Positions 1-8,025 of a stretch of 64,000 nucleotides of DNA are shown here, one piece after another. Under the pieces are notes generated by a model that was not told the DNA's origin, made no database searches, and saw only the letters and a list, made by a program, of their open reading frames with translations. Source of the stretch: Flavobacterium tyrosinilyticum (GTDB lineage Bacteria > Bacteroidota > Bacteroidia > Flavobacteriales > Flavobacteriaceae); contig NZ_JAMOKG010000003.1 of NCBI RefSeq assembly GCF_023656565.1, positions 372,001-436,000 on the forward strand, read 5' to 3'. Within the stretch, counting starts at the first letter, position 1. Each line of letters opens with the position of its first letter. The position numbers and the translations under genes are program-made.

Positions 1-1
1 T

Positions 2-1147
2 TTCCCTACTGTTCCCGGATTTAGTAACGTTGAGGCTTTAGATTTAGTTCTTCAAGATAAAACAGGAGGAAAACTGGATAAATTCAGCGGTATTTCTCAA
101 AACTTTATCGGTGAATTAATGAAACGTCCGGAAATTGCAGTTGCCTTTACCTCTTTCAAAGCAGATTATCCACAATTGCAATTGGAAGTTAACGACGAAA
201 AAGCAAATCAATTGGGTGTTAATGTAAAAGACATTCTACAAACGATGCAGGCTTACTTTGGTAGCGCACAGGCATCTGACTTTAACCGATTTGGTAAATA
301 CTACCGTGTGGTTGTTCAGGCCGATATCGAAGACAGAGCTGATCCAACAGCAATTGACAGAGTTTTTGTAAAAAACAAAACAGGCGAAATGGTGCCAATA
401 AATACATTAGTTAAACTAACTCGTATTTATGGTTCAGAAACCGCTTCTAGATACAATTTATTTAACTCAATTTCTATTAATGCGATTCCGAAACCTGGAT
501 TTAGTTCTGGAGACGCCATTAAAGCCATTGAAGAAGTAGCAGCACAACAATTACCTGCAGGTTACGGGTTTGAATTCTCGGGCCAGACTCGTGAGGAGAT
601 TTCTTCTGGAGGGCAATCGGCTACAATTTTCTTATTGTGTTTGATATTCATTTATTTCTTACTTGCTGCACAGTATGAGAGTTATATCCTTCCTCTAGCC
701 GTTATCTTATCGATCCCTGCAGGTATTTTTGGAGTATTCGTTGCTATTGGTTTAACTGGAATTGAAAACAATATTTACGTACAAGTTGCTCTTGTCATGC
801 TGATCGGACTTCTCGCCAAAAATGCCATCTTGATTGTGGAATTCGCGGCGCAGCGAAGAAGATCAGGACAAGGTTTAGTAGCAGCTTCAATCATGGCAGC
901 AAAATTACGTTTGCGACCAATTATCATGACGTCTCTTGCTTTTGTGGTAGGTTTAGTGCCAATGATGAGTGCCAAAGGCCCATCTGCACAAGGTAACCAC
1001 TCCATCAGTATTGGGGCAGCTGGAGGGATGCTTTCGGGAGTAATTCTAGGATTATTTATTATTCCTGTTTTATTCATCATCTTCCAGCATTTACAAGAAA
1101 AAGTGAGCGGAAAACCAATCGCTGTAATTCATAACGAAGAAAAATAA
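2..1147 (+). CDS. RND (HAE1-type) efflux pump inner-membrane subunit, 3' part
   Basis: The reading frame is open from the first complete codon, so the gene starts upstream of the window and about 381 C-terminal residues are present. The start of this piece is the end of a periplasmic porter subdomain. It is followed by a run of hydrophobic segments with the family pattern AAQYESYILPLAV, GLLAKNAILIVEFA and RLRPIIMTSLAF, which matches AcrB/MexB C-terminal halves. Such pumps are proton-driven trimers that pass drugs to a TolC-type channel, and a TolC-like gene lies 324 bases downstream. Complete members are about 1,030-1,070 residues, so roughly a third is visible. Family is certain; substrate cannot be read. 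Confidence 0.95.
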   Translation, partial: FPTVPGFSNVEALDLVLQDKTGGKLDKFSGISQNFIGELMKRPEIAVAFTSFKADYPQLQLEVNDEKANQLGVNVKDILQTMQAYFGSAQASDFNRFGKYYRVVVQADIEDRADPTAIDRVFVKNKTGEMVPINTLVKLTRIYGSETASRYNLFNSISINAIPKPGFSSGDAIKAIEEVAAQQLPAGYGFEFSGQTREEISSGGQSATIFLLCLIFIYFLLAAQYESYILPLAVILSIPAGIFGVFVAIGLTGIENNIYVQVALVMLIGLLAKNAILIVEFAAQRRRSGQGLVAASIMAAKLRLRPIIMTSLAFVVGLVPMMSAKGPSAQGNHSISIGAAGGMLSGVILGLFIIPVLFIIFQHLQEKVSGKPIAVIHNEEK

Positions 1148-1150
1148 TAA

Positions 1151-1264
1151 ATGGAAAACTATATTACAACCCTACTTGTCGCCATCATATTTGGCATCGG
1201 ATATATATCGTACAGAATCTCAAGAGATCTAGAAAGTAGAAAAGATACGTGTACAGAAATTTAA
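1151..1264 (+). CDS. 37-residue single-span membrane peptide next to the RND gene
   Basis: An ATG three bases after the RND stop opens a 37-codon frame. The peptide has one hydrophobic segment (about residues 5-20, TTLLVAIIFGIGYIS) followed by a charged tail rich in Arg, Asp, Glu and Lys. The tight spacing suggests translation coupled to the pump gene. Short one-helix proteins that bind RND pumps are known elsewhere (AcrZ with AcrB in E. coli), but I see no sequence similarity to AcrZ and the functional link is inference from position only. It could also be an unrelated small membrane protein or a chance frame. Confidence 0.5.
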   Translation: MENYITTLLVAIIFGIGYISYRISRDLESRKDTCTEI

Positions 1265-1286
1265 CCTTTTTGGGAAAAAATATTTT

Positions 1287-1424
1287 AACACATAGAGACA
1301 TAGATTTCTTATTTCGAAATAAAGAGAATAAAAGAAACTAGTTTCCACACATAGAAAACTATGTGCATTAAAATAAGTGAAACGCCTTTTTTAAATCCTC
1401 AAAAAACTATGTTTCAATGTGTTT
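1287..1424. repeat. Inverted repeat, CACATAG...CTATGTG family, copy 1
   Basis: Left arm 1287-1307 (AACACATAGAGACATAGATT) is complementary to the right arm at 1407-1424. A central GTGAAACGCCTTTTTT motif is shared with the second copy at 39953-40087. It lies between the efflux pump genes and the TolC-like gene, so both may still be on one transcript. Confidence 0.75.
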
Positions 1425-1470
1425 AAAAAACTAAACCCAACGGATAAAAAAATTTTAATAAAAAGACTAA

Positions 1471-2889
1471 ATGAAAAATCATATAACCAAAATCGTGACC
1501 TTCGCCATTCTGATCACGACTTTAATATCCTGTAAAGTCTCAAAGGATATTGAAACTCCAAAAGATGCATTTCCTGAGAATTTCAGGAATGCATCGGTTT
1601 CGAGTGATACAACCAGTATTGCCGATATGGAGTGGAAAAACTTCTTTACAGAAAAAGATATTATAAAATTAATTGACAGTGCCGTTGCGAGAAACAACGA
1701 CCTTCAGATTGCCGAAAAGAACATCGAAATTGCGCAATACCGTTTTACACAGTCAAAATGGGGAAATGTACCTCAGGTTAACTTATTTGTAAACGCAAGT
1801 ACAAGCAATCCGTCTGACAATAGTTTTACGGGATTGAACTTAAATCAGGCAATTGGTGCTAAACATATTGACGACTATTCTGCTGGAGCTTCTCTTTCTT
1901 GGGAAGCTGATATTTGGGGAAAGATCAGAAACCAAAAGAAAGGGGCTTACGCAGGATATCTTCAATCTGAAGAAGTAAAAAAAGCATTGCAGACCAATAT
2001 TGTTGCTAATGTTTCTAGAGGATATTATAATCTTTTGATGCTAGATGCACAATTGGATATTGCCAGACAAAACCTTCGTTTAAATGATAGTACAACGAAT
2101 ATTATCAAATTAAAATACGATGCGGGTCAGGTAACCACTTTGGCGATTCAACAATCGGAAGCACAGAAATTAAACTCAGCACAATTGATTCCGTTATTGG
2201 AACAAAATATTGCGATTCAGGAAAACGCTTTGAGTGTTTTAACGGGTTCTTTTCCAAATTCTAAAGAAAGATCTATTCAATTAAGTGCAATTGAAGTAAA
2301 ACACAATACAGCAATCGGAGTTCCATCTGCCTTAGTTAGCAGAAGACCTGATGTAAAAAGTGCCGAATTGGCTCTTAAAGCGGCTAATGCAAACGTCGGT
2401 ATCACGAAAGCGGATTTATACCCAACTCTCAGAATTACGGCTCAAGGCGGCTTAAACTCTTTCGAAACCAGCAATTGGTTCAATATTCCGGCTTCATTGT
2501 TCGGAACTGTTGCAGGCGGGTTAACTCAACCTCTTCTAAATAACAAAAGAGTGAGAACACAATATAATATCGCTGTCGCAGAAAGAGAAAAAGCGGTTTT
2601 AAGTTTTAGACAAGCTGTTTTGGTTGCTGTAAGCGAAGTTTCGGATGCTTTGGTTAAAGTAGAGAAATTACAGCAACAGGAAACTTTCTTAAAAGAGAAA
2701 GTAAAAACATTACAGCAAGCGATTAAAAATGCTAACCTTTTATTCAAAAATGGTATGGCAGAATATCTTGAAGTTTTAACTGCGCAGGCTAATTTATTGC
2801 AAAGCGAATTAGAACTTGCCGATATCAAAAGACAACAACTTACAGCCAATACAGATTTGTACCGCGCTCTAGGCGGTGGCTGGAAATAA
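1471..2889 (+). CDS. TolC/NodT-family outer-membrane efflux lipoprotein
   Basis: The 472-residue product has a lipoprotein signal ending in LISC with Cys21, then two repeats of the outer membrane efflux protein domain (roughly residues 60-250 and 285-465). The second half carries the typical SRRPDVKSAELALKAANANV and GLTQPLLNNKR motifs. NodT-type channels form trimers that span the outer membrane and periplasm and complete tripartite RND systems. Length and architecture are normal. The upstream RND gene supplies the inner-membrane partner; the membrane-fusion protein gene would be expected just outside the window. A hairpin follows the stop, so this is probably the last gene of the operon. Confidence 0.95.
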   Translation: MKNHITKIVTFAILITTLISCKVSKDIETPKDAFPENFRNASVSSDTTSIADMEWKNFFTEKDIIKLIDSAVARNNDLQIAEKNIEIAQYRFTQSKWGNVPQVNLFVNASTSNPSDNSFTGLNLNQAIGAKHIDDYSAGASLSWEADIWGKIRNQKKGAYAGYLQSEEVKKALQTNIVANVSRGYYNLLMLDAQLDIARQNLRLNDSTTNIIKLKYDAGQVTTLAIQQSEAQKLNSAQLIPLLEQNIAIQENALSVLTGSFPNSKERSIQLSAIEVKHNTAIGVPSALVSRRPDVKSAELALKAANANVGITKADLYPTLRITAQGGLNSFETSNWFNIPASLFGTVAGGLTQPLLNNKRVRTQYNIAVAEREKAVLSFRQAVLVAVSEVSDALVKVEKLQQQETFLKEKVKTLQQAIKNANLLFKNGMAEYLEVLTAQANLLQSELELADIKRQQLTANTDLYRALGGGWK

Positions 2890-2931
2890 TACCTGTTACA
2901 TTTACCCGTTAATTATTTATTTTTTGAGATG

Positions 2932-2969
2932 AAAACGCTGTGAGACCTCTGGGTTTCATGGCGTTTTTT
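2932..2969 (+). terminator. Rho-independent terminator after the TolC-like gene
   Basis: AAAACGC at 2932-2938 pairs with GCGTTTT at 2961-2967, with additional interrupted pairing inside, followed by T residues. It starts 43 bases after the stop codon. Confidence 0.7.
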
Positions 2970-2980
2970 GTTTTTAAATT

Positions 2981-3267
2981 TGCCGCGAAGGCGCTAGGGC
3001 TCAAAGTTTTTTAAGTTTCTTGTAGTCTCAATGTTTTCGGGATTGGAGATTAAGCGGATTTTCATCTTATTTTGTGTCCTTTTGAGTCCAGTTGAAGGAT
3101 ACGAAAAGTAATCGCTAGAAACAATAAATCTTCTCTACAAGCTCTAAACAGCAATTAAATCATCTTGCCTCATTTCGTGGGATTTCTCTTTCTGAAAAAA
3201 CAATAAATCTTAACTTATTTTCTTACTTTTGAACAAGAAAACTTAGCGTTTTAGCGCCTTCGTGGCA
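2981..3267. repeat. Widely spaced inverted repeat with GCCACGAAGGCGCTA-type arms
   Basis: Arm TGCCGCGAAGGCGCTAG at 2981-2997 is the near reverse complement of 3251-3267. About 250 bases of AT-rich DNA without a convincing gene lie between the arms. The right arm falls inside the presumed 5' leader of the next gene. Confidence 0.6.
3224..3231 (+). promoter_or_regulatory. Candidate -7 element TACTTTTG
   Basis: Matches the Bacteroidota -7 consensus TAnnTTTG, 63 bases before the lipoprotein start. No clear -33 TTTG was found at the expected distance. Confidence 0.4.
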
Positions 3268-3294
3268 ATCTATTAATTAAACAAATTTAAACTA

Positions 3295-3756
3295 ATGAAG
3301 AAAATAGCATGTTTAGCACTTTTAGCTTTACTATTTACAAATTGCAAACAAAACAGTTCAGAGCAAGAATTAGAATCTGCTAAAACTCCAGCTGATACTG
3401 TTACCGTAGCCAAAAAAGAAATAAAAGAGGAAAGTCCAGAAGAAGGAGATTGTAAAGATATAGAAGTTGAAATGGGATCTGGAAGAGAATGTATTCTAAA
3501 AGATACAGACATTAACCAGGTTTATCAAAATATCATTAAAAACAAAGAAGTAGATGAATCAGAATACTATTTAACCACTCTTCCGACAGAAAAAAAATCT
3601 ATTGAAGTAAATAAAGAGGGATTAATGTCTATCGATTATGAAATCACTAAAGACAAAGTAGCGATTTCAATGAACTATGCAGGTGGTGTAACCGAAGTAA
3701 CGCTAGAAAAAATAGATAATACAGTTAAAAGAAGTATTTATCATTATGCTGATTAA
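3295..3756 (+). CDS. Small hypothetical lipoprotein
   Basis: The 153-residue product has a lipobox (LLFTNC, Cys17). Then comes an acidic, low-complexity stretch to about residue 65, with two cysteines in the sequence EGDCKDIEVEMGSGREC, and a C-terminal globular part of about 85 residues. I do not recognise the family. The asymmetric charge and the lipid anchor suggest an envelope protein. It stands alone between its own promoter candidate and a terminator. Confidence 0.8.
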   Translation: MKKIACLALLALLFTNCKQNSSEQELESAKTPADTVTVAKKEIKEESPEEGDCKDIEVEMGSGRECILKDTDINQVYQNIIKNKEVDESEYYLTTLPTEKKSIEVNKEGLMSIDYEITKDKVAISMNYAGGVTEVTLEKIDNTVKRSIYHYAD

Positions 3757-3781
3757 TGCAAATAATTACTATTCTTTTGAG

Positions 3782-3821
3782 AAACCGCTATAAAGCTTTT
3801 TGTTTTTTGGCGGTTTTTTTA
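3782..3821 (+). terminator. Rho-independent terminator
   Basis: AAACCGC (3782-3788) pairs with GCGGTTT (3810-3816), followed by a T run, 26 bases after the lipoprotein stop. Confidence 0.75.
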
Positions 3822-3824
3822 TTT

Positions 3825-3955
3825 TGCCACGAAGACGCTAGGACACAAAGTTTTTTTGTCTGCCACGAATTTCACCAATTTTTACCAATTTCTTTTCTCC
3901 AATTATAGAATAATTCGTGAAAATTGGTGAAATTCGTAACAATAAACTTTGTGGC
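3825..3955. repeat. Nested inverted repeat, CCACGAATTTCACC family
   Basis: The outer arms TGCCAC...ACACAAAG and CTTTGTGGC enclose an inner pair, GAATTTCACCAATTTTTACC against TTCGTGAAAATTGGTGAAAT. The right arms run into the 5' extension of the Crp-like reading frame, which argues against the upstream start of that gene. Confidence 0.75.
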
Positions 3956-4000
3956 TTTATCCCGATAGAGATCAATATAGTGGCAAAACCAAAACACTCT

Positions 4001-4606
4001 ATGACTTTCAATAAAGAAATATACCTCAATAATCTAAAACAGATTATCGAAAGCTACTACCCGCTTTCTGATCAGTCTTGGAAACAGATTGAGAGCACCA
4101 CCTATTTCCAAACACTTAAAAAAGGAGAAATACTATTAGGAAACGGAGAAATTGCTAAAAATCTTCATTTTATTGCAAAAGGAATTTTAAGAGCTTTTAT
4201 CACAGATGAACAAGGAAATTTCTATAACAAAAATCTTTTTCTTGAGAATTATTTTGCGGGTTCTAAAGTTTCTCTGATGCTCCAGACTCCCTCTAATTTT
4301 ACAATTGAGGCTTTAGAAGATTCTATTGTAATCAACATCAATTATAAAAAATATATGGAGCTGATCTACCAAAACGACGATCTCAAAAACTTCTATATTG
4401 CACATTTAGAGAAAAACTGGATTATCGAAAAAGAACAAAGAGAAGTTGCCTTAGTAATGCAAAACGCAACAGAAAGATATGTTAATCTTCTGGAGAAACA
4501 TCCCAGTATTGCTGATCGCGTTCCGTTACTGCATATTGCTTCGCACTTGGGTATTACTCCAACCCAGTTAAGCCGAATTAGAAAAAGTCTCGAAAAAGAT
4601 TTGTAA
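4001..4606 (+). CDS. Crp/Fnr-family transcriptional regulator
   Basis: 201 residues from the ATG at 4001. An N-terminal cyclic-nucleotide-binding-like beta-roll (about residues 20-125, with LKKGEILLGNGEIAKNLHFI) is followed by a short helical C-terminus ending in LHIASHLGITPTQLSRIRK, a helix-turn-helix. This compact form is common in Bacteroidota. An in-frame ATG at 3917 exists, but the 28 extra codons lie inside an inverted repeat and do not fit the family. The likely target is unknown; the next gene on the same strand (GNAT) has its own promoter candidate. Confidence 0.88.
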   Translation: MTFNKEIYLNNLKQIIESYYPLSDQSWKQIESTTYFQTLKKGEILLGNGEIAKNLHFIAKGILRAFITDEQGNFYNKNLFLENYFAGSKVSLMLQTPSNFTIEALEDSIVININYKKYMELIYQNDDLKNFYIAHLEKNWIIEKEQREVALVMQNATERYVNLLEKHPSIADRVPLLHIASHLGITPTQLSRIRKSLEKDL

Positions 4607-4643
4607 ATCAACATATGTAAAGGTTTTTCAGGAAAGCTGGTTT

Positions 4644-4651
4644 TATCTTTG
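4644..4651 (+). promoter_or_regulatory. Candidate -7 element TATCTTTG
   Basis: TAnnTTTG match 30 bases before the GNAT start codon; no obvious -33 partner. Confidence 0.5.
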
Positions 4652-4681
4652 CTTTAGATTTAAATTCGATATCCAAAAAAA

Positions 4682-5413
4682 ATGAAAAATACAGATCTCA
4701 TCAAAGACAATATTGACAATCTTACCGCACTTTGGAAAACTGTTGCCACTCCTCTACTTTCCTATCATAAAAATGATCCATTCCAATTCAGTCAAATAAA
4801 AAATTCAGGCTGGCCAAATAGATTATGGTTTCGAGAAGATATTACTGAAGAAAACTTTCGGCAGATTATGGAAATCATGGAGAAAAATCCTGGTTTGATT
4901 ATTCCATACTGGGATATTTTTGGCCGCAATTCAAAATCATTTTTTGAAAAAAACGGCTTTAATATCCGTATTCAGCTTGTAGCAATGGCTTTAAAATTAG
5001 GTGAAAAATTTCCGCTTCAAAGCAACCTTACTTTCAAAAGAGTTCTAAATGAAGAAGATGCCAAAACCTGGTCAGATATTTATCCGCTATCTTTTAGTTA
5101 TGTCATTAGTAAAGAAACACTGGTTCATAATTATGAAAATGTCAAGTTTTATTTGGTTCATTTTGAAGGAAAAGCGATTGGAACACTTACACTTTTTCAA
5201 ACAGGAGAAATAATGGGAATTCACGGAGTCGGTGTTATTCCAGAAATGCGCAAAAGAGGTTTCGCAGAAGAAATCATGAAATTCGCCATCAACGAAGCCA
5301 TTGATGCCAATTGTGAATATGCACAACTACAAGCTTCTGCTTTAGGAAAAGGCATTTATACCAGATTAGGTTTTGAGGATTTGTTTACTATTACGAATTA
5401 TCAACTGGCGTAA
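4682..5413 (+). CDS. GNAT-family N-acetyltransferase
   Basis: 243 residues. The C-terminal half (about 120-240) carries the GNAT fold signature, with a GVGVIPEMRKRGFAEEIM segment corresponding to the acetyl-CoA-binding V/I-x-P-x-x-R-x-x-G/A loop and AQLQASALGKGIYTRLGF as the motif B region. The N-terminal half is less conserved and may hold a degenerate first GNAT lobe or the acceptor site. The acceptor substrate cannot be predicted. It is a single-gene unit with its own -7 box. Confidence 0.88.
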   Translation: MKNTDLIKDNIDNLTALWKTVATPLLSYHKNDPFQFSQIKNSGWPNRLWFREDITEENFRQIMEIMEKNPGLIIPYWDIFGRNSKSFFEKNGFNIRIQLVAMALKLGEKFPLQSNLTFKRVLNEEDAKTWSDIYPLSFSYVISKETLVHNYENVKFYLVHFEGKAIGTLTLFQTGEIMGIHGVGVIPEMRKRGFAEEIMKFAINEAIDANCEYAQLQASALGKGIYTRLGFEDLFTITNYQLA

Positions 5414-5414
5414 A

Positions 5415-5610
5415 TTCCAAAATTTTTAAATTCCAAATTCCAATTAATTAGCTAATTCAATTTCTCGCAAAGACGCGAAGTCGCAAAGTTTAATTTTTTT
5501 AAGTTATTTTCTTTGTGACTTCGCGTCTTTGCGTGAGCTATATTCTATATTCTATATTCTAAAAATCTAAAATCTACACTCTAAAATCAAAAATCTAAAA
5601 TCTAAATCTT
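5415..5610. repeat. Inverted repeat (5464-5535) flanked by A/T simple repeats
   Basis: GCAAAGACGCGAAGTCGCAAAG at the left and CTTTGTGACTTCGCGTCTTTGC at the right form a near-perfect dyad. It is preceded by TTCCAAATTCC-type words, also seen at 13995-14031. It is followed by tandem TATATTC and AAAATCTAAAATC words up to 5610. No gene is visible in this 300-base gap. Confidence 0.75.
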
Positions 5611-5667
5611 GTCCCAAATGCCCCCAAAATAGTCATAAATAGGTATTTCATGAAAAAATAAGAATAG

Positions 5668-5675
5668 TATATTTG
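5668..5675 (+). promoter_or_regulatory. Candidate -7 element TATATTTG
   Basis: Good TAnnTTTG match, 38 bases before the DoxX-like start. Confidence 0.5.
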
Positions 5676-5713
5676 TAATACATTAACTAACAACTATTTA
5701 AAACAAATACCCA

Positions 5714-6094
5714 ATGAAGACAACAAAAATTATTTTTTGGACTACTACTATTTTAATCTTTTTATTTGAAGGCGTTATGCCAGCTTTAACTTCTCAAACT
5801 GAATTGGCCAAGGAAGGAATCAAACATCTAGGATATCCAGAGTATTTTGGAAATGCATTAGTTGTATTTAAAATTCTCGGAGTTTTAGCTTTAATTATTC
5901 CACAAGTTCCGGGACGTATAAAAGAATGGGCGTATGCAGGATTTGCTTTCGATTTTATATTTGCCTCAATAAGCCATTTTGCTGTTGACGGAATTGGTTT
6001 TCAAGGCTTCTTCCCTCTAATCGTTTTTGCCGTTTTAATTGTATCGTATATAACATATCATAGAATACATCGTTATAAAAACATAGCACTCTAA
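5714..6094 (+). CDS. DoxX-like integral membrane protein
   Basis: 126 residues with four hydrophobic segments. The pattern EGVMPALTSQTELAKEGIKHLGYPEYFG followed by FKILGVLALIIP is typical of the DoxX-like family of small membrane proteins. The molecular role is unsettled; some relatives are linked to redox or thiosulfate metabolism. It is followed after 13 bases by a small cytosolic protein, probably cotranscribed. Confidence 0.88.
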   Translation: MKTTKIIFWTTTILIFLFEGVMPALTSQTELAKEGIKHLGYPEYFGNALVVFKILGVLALIIPQVPGRIKEWAYAGFAFDFIFASISHFAVDGIGFQGFFPLIVFAVLIVSYITYHRIHRYKNIAL

Positions 6095-6107
6095 CAACCA
6101 AAACTTT

Positions 6108-6317
6108 ATGATTGAAGTTTTTAAAACAAATGTTCAAGAAGCTACTCAATGTTCGATTATCATTGAGAAGCTTCTGGAGCATTATCCAGACAGCTCGATC
6201 AACTTCGATTTAGAAGATTGCGACAAAATCCTCCGTATTCATGCATCCAATTTTTCGAATACAAAAATCATTGATATTTTAAATTCGCACGGTTACTTCT
6301 GCGAAGCACTTCCTTAA
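6108..6317 (+). CDS. Small hypothetical protein, ferredoxin-like alpha/beta pattern
   Basis: 69 residues with a beta-alpha-beta-beta-alpha-beta hydrophobic pattern resembling heavy-metal-associated domains, but without the CxxC metal site. Cysteines occur singly at residues 14, 37 and 66. It lies 13 bases after the DoxX-like gene and probably shares its transcript. I do not recognise a named family; a degenerate metallochaperone fold is only a structural guess. Confidence 0.75.
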   Translation: MIEVFKTNVQEATQCSIIIEKLLEHYPDSSINFDLEDCDKILRIHASNFSNTKIIDILNSHGYFCEALP

Positions 6318-6368
6318 AAATTAACACTTCCAAATACTTGACTTATAGTATTTTAATATTTTTTATTG

Positions 6369-6376
6369 TATATTTG
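6369..6376 (+). promoter_or_regulatory. Candidate -7 element TATATTTG
   Basis: TAnnTTTG match, 121 bases before the DinB-like start, implying a leader of about 115 bases. Confidence 0.45.
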
Positions 6377-6497
6377 AAGGAGTACCAATTTCCCTAATTC
6401 TATAAATTAAATTTCACAGATAATGTACTGAGGTTTTTTTAATAAACCAATCGGCGAACATGAACTGTCGAATTTTCTATTTCTAAAATTAAAAAAA

Positions 6498-7007
6498 ATG
6501 AAGAGCGCTATTCAAAATACCATACTGGAAACCTACACTAAATTGCACGATTTAGTTTCCTCTTTTTCAAAAGAAGAAATCAATATTGTTCCATTTGAAG
6601 GGAGCTGGACTGCTGGGCAAACCACACAGCATATTATTCTGGCCTGCTCTGATCTTACCATGCTTTTTGCAGGAAAAACAGAAAAAACAACTAGAGAACC
6701 TGATGCAAATGTAAAAGCTCTTGATGCTATATTTTTAGACTTCACTACCAAATACCAATCACCAGAAAATATAAAGCCCCCAGATATCGAATATGAAAAA
6801 GGCATTTTGTTAGCTTCTATCAAAAAAATACAAAATGATTTGTTTGAAGCGGCAGAAACATACGATTTAACGCTTACTTGTCTGGACGCTAAAATACCTG
6901 GATTTGAACATTTTACCATTTATGAATGGCTCCATTTTGCCATTGTACATACGCAGAGACATACACATCAGTTAAAATCGATTTACGAATACATTAAAAA
7001 ACAATAG
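6498..7007 (+). CDS. DinB-family protein
   Basis: 169 residues, all-helical, with the DinB/YfiT-type motif EGSWTAGQTTQHI near residues 34-46 and a C-terminal HTQRHTHQL (about 150-158). These supply the metal-ligand histidines of this four-helix bundle family. Members include thiol-dependent transferases and many proteins of unknown role. The following membrane-protein gene starts 27 bases downstream, so the two may be cotranscribed. Confidence 0.85.
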   Translation: MKSAIQNTILETYTKLHDLVSSFSKEEINIVPFEGSWTAGQTTQHIILACSDLTMLFAGKTEKTTREPDANVKALDAIFLDFTTKYQSPENIKPPDIEYEKGILLASIKKIQNDLFEAAETYDLTLTCLDAKIPGFEHFTIYEWLHFAIVHTQRHTHQLKSIYEYIKKQ

Positions 7008-7034
7008 AGCAGTATTTAACTCAAAACTATTTTT

Positions 7035-7502
7035 ATGAGATCAAAAGTTAGAACCATTGTTTCATCTGGTTTAGTTGCAGGAACATTAGACATCACTGCC
7101 GCTATTTTGATTTATGCAGGAATATTACATAAAACAACAGCAGAAAAAATTTTACAGTCTATTGCAAGTGGTATTTTTAAAAAAGAAGCGTACACGGCAG
7201 GTACAGAAATGACTTTTGTGGGTTTGGGACTTCATTTCTTAATTGCTTTTATTTTTGCTTGGTTTTATTTTAAGATTTTTCCTTATATCCCATTTTTTAA
7301 AATAAATACCTTACTGTCGGGAGTCTCATACGGCTTCTTTATTTGGGTAATCATGAATCTTGTTGTTCTGCCAATTGTATTTCCTGTCTTACCCGAGAAG
7401 AATTTAGATTTTCCGCTTCTGCTTTCTATTCTTATTGTAATTTGCTGTGTCGGGATTCCGATTGCTTTTATAACGAGAAAGTATTATGCTAAATGGTATT
7501 AG
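7035..7502 (+). CDS. Small polytopic membrane protein, possibly YagU/DUF1440-like
   Basis: 155 residues with four predicted membrane segments (about 10-27, 58-80, 92-116 and 127-147). The N-terminal GLVAGTLDITAAILIYAGIL motif resembles YagU/DUF1440-like inner-membrane proteins, an assignment made by eye. No catalytic residues stand out. Its stop is followed by an inverted repeat and a convergent small gene. Confidence 0.78.
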   Translation: MRSKVRTIVSSGLVAGTLDITAAILIYAGILHKTTAEKILQSIASGIFKKEAYTAGTEMTFVGLGLHFLIAFIFAWFYFKIFPYIPFFKINTLLSGVSYGFFIWVIMNLVVLPIVFPVLPEKNLDFPLLLSILIVICCVGIPIAFITRKYYAKWY

Positions 7503-7506
7503 AAAA

Positions 7507-7582
7507 AGTGACAAAGTGACAAAGACTCAAAGGTGCAAAGGTTAAAACTTTGAACCTTTGTAACTCTGAACCTTTGAACCTT
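7507..7582. repeat. Inverted repeat between convergent genes
   Basis: CAAAGGTT...AACCTTTG dyads (for example 7536-7543 with 7553-7560) with short flanking direct words (GTGACAAAGTGACAAAG). It may serve as a shared terminator for the two converging genes. Confidence 0.6.
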
Positions 7583-7593
7583 TATAAAAAAAA

Positions 7594-7755
7594 TTAAACT
7601 TTTCTTCTTCCTGTAATTAATGAAATGATAAACAGGACCAAAAAAATAAAGAATAAAACTTTTGCAATGCTTGCAGCTCCGGCAGCAATACCACCAAAAC
7701 CAAAAATTCCAGCTATAATAGCAAGAATTATAAATATAACTGTCCATCGTAACAT
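7594..7755 (-). CDS. DUF1328 (YtjA-like) two-helix membrane protein, 53 aa
   Basis: The ATG at 7755-7753 opens a 53-codon frame: MLRWTVIFIILAIIAGIFGF, then a GGIAAGAASIAKVLFFIF segment, then SLITGRRKV. This is the complete DUF1328 pattern: two hydrophobic helices around a GGIA turn and a basic C-terminus. Such tiny proteins are widespread in proteobacteria and Bacteroidota; their function is unknown, though expression is often stress-linked. A longer frame over the same DNA in another phase is a shadow. Confidence 0.9.
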   Translation of the reverse strand: MLRWTVIFIILAIIAGIFGFGGIAAGAASIAKVLFFIFLVLFIISLITGRRKV

Positions 7756-8025
7756 AATATTGATTTTTTAAGTTCTTAATATGACTGTTTTAGAAGCCTT
7801 TTTTGTTTGATTCAAAGTTCTTTTATTCTTACAAATCTTATTAACTCAATACGCTTAATTGTTATCCCTATAAAATTAAACTAAAGCCAGAGTACACAAC
7901 AGTTTCACTATTATTTGCAAGCCTTACAGAATTACCATGTTTATGCTTTTGAGTTAATTTTTTGATCGATTGGATTAATTGCCGCTTCTATACTAAAGTA
8001 ATTTTAGATAAAATTTTTAACCATA

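Noticed and set aside
3917..4000. Upstream start for the Crp-like gene
   Set aside because: The added codons lie in an inverted repeat and extend beyond the family N-terminus; ATG 4001 fits.
7499..7747. 82-codon minus-strand frame rich in Cys, Trp and Tyr
   Set aside because: It is a shadow of the DUF1328 gene in another phase; the 53-codon frame from 7755 has the real family sequence.
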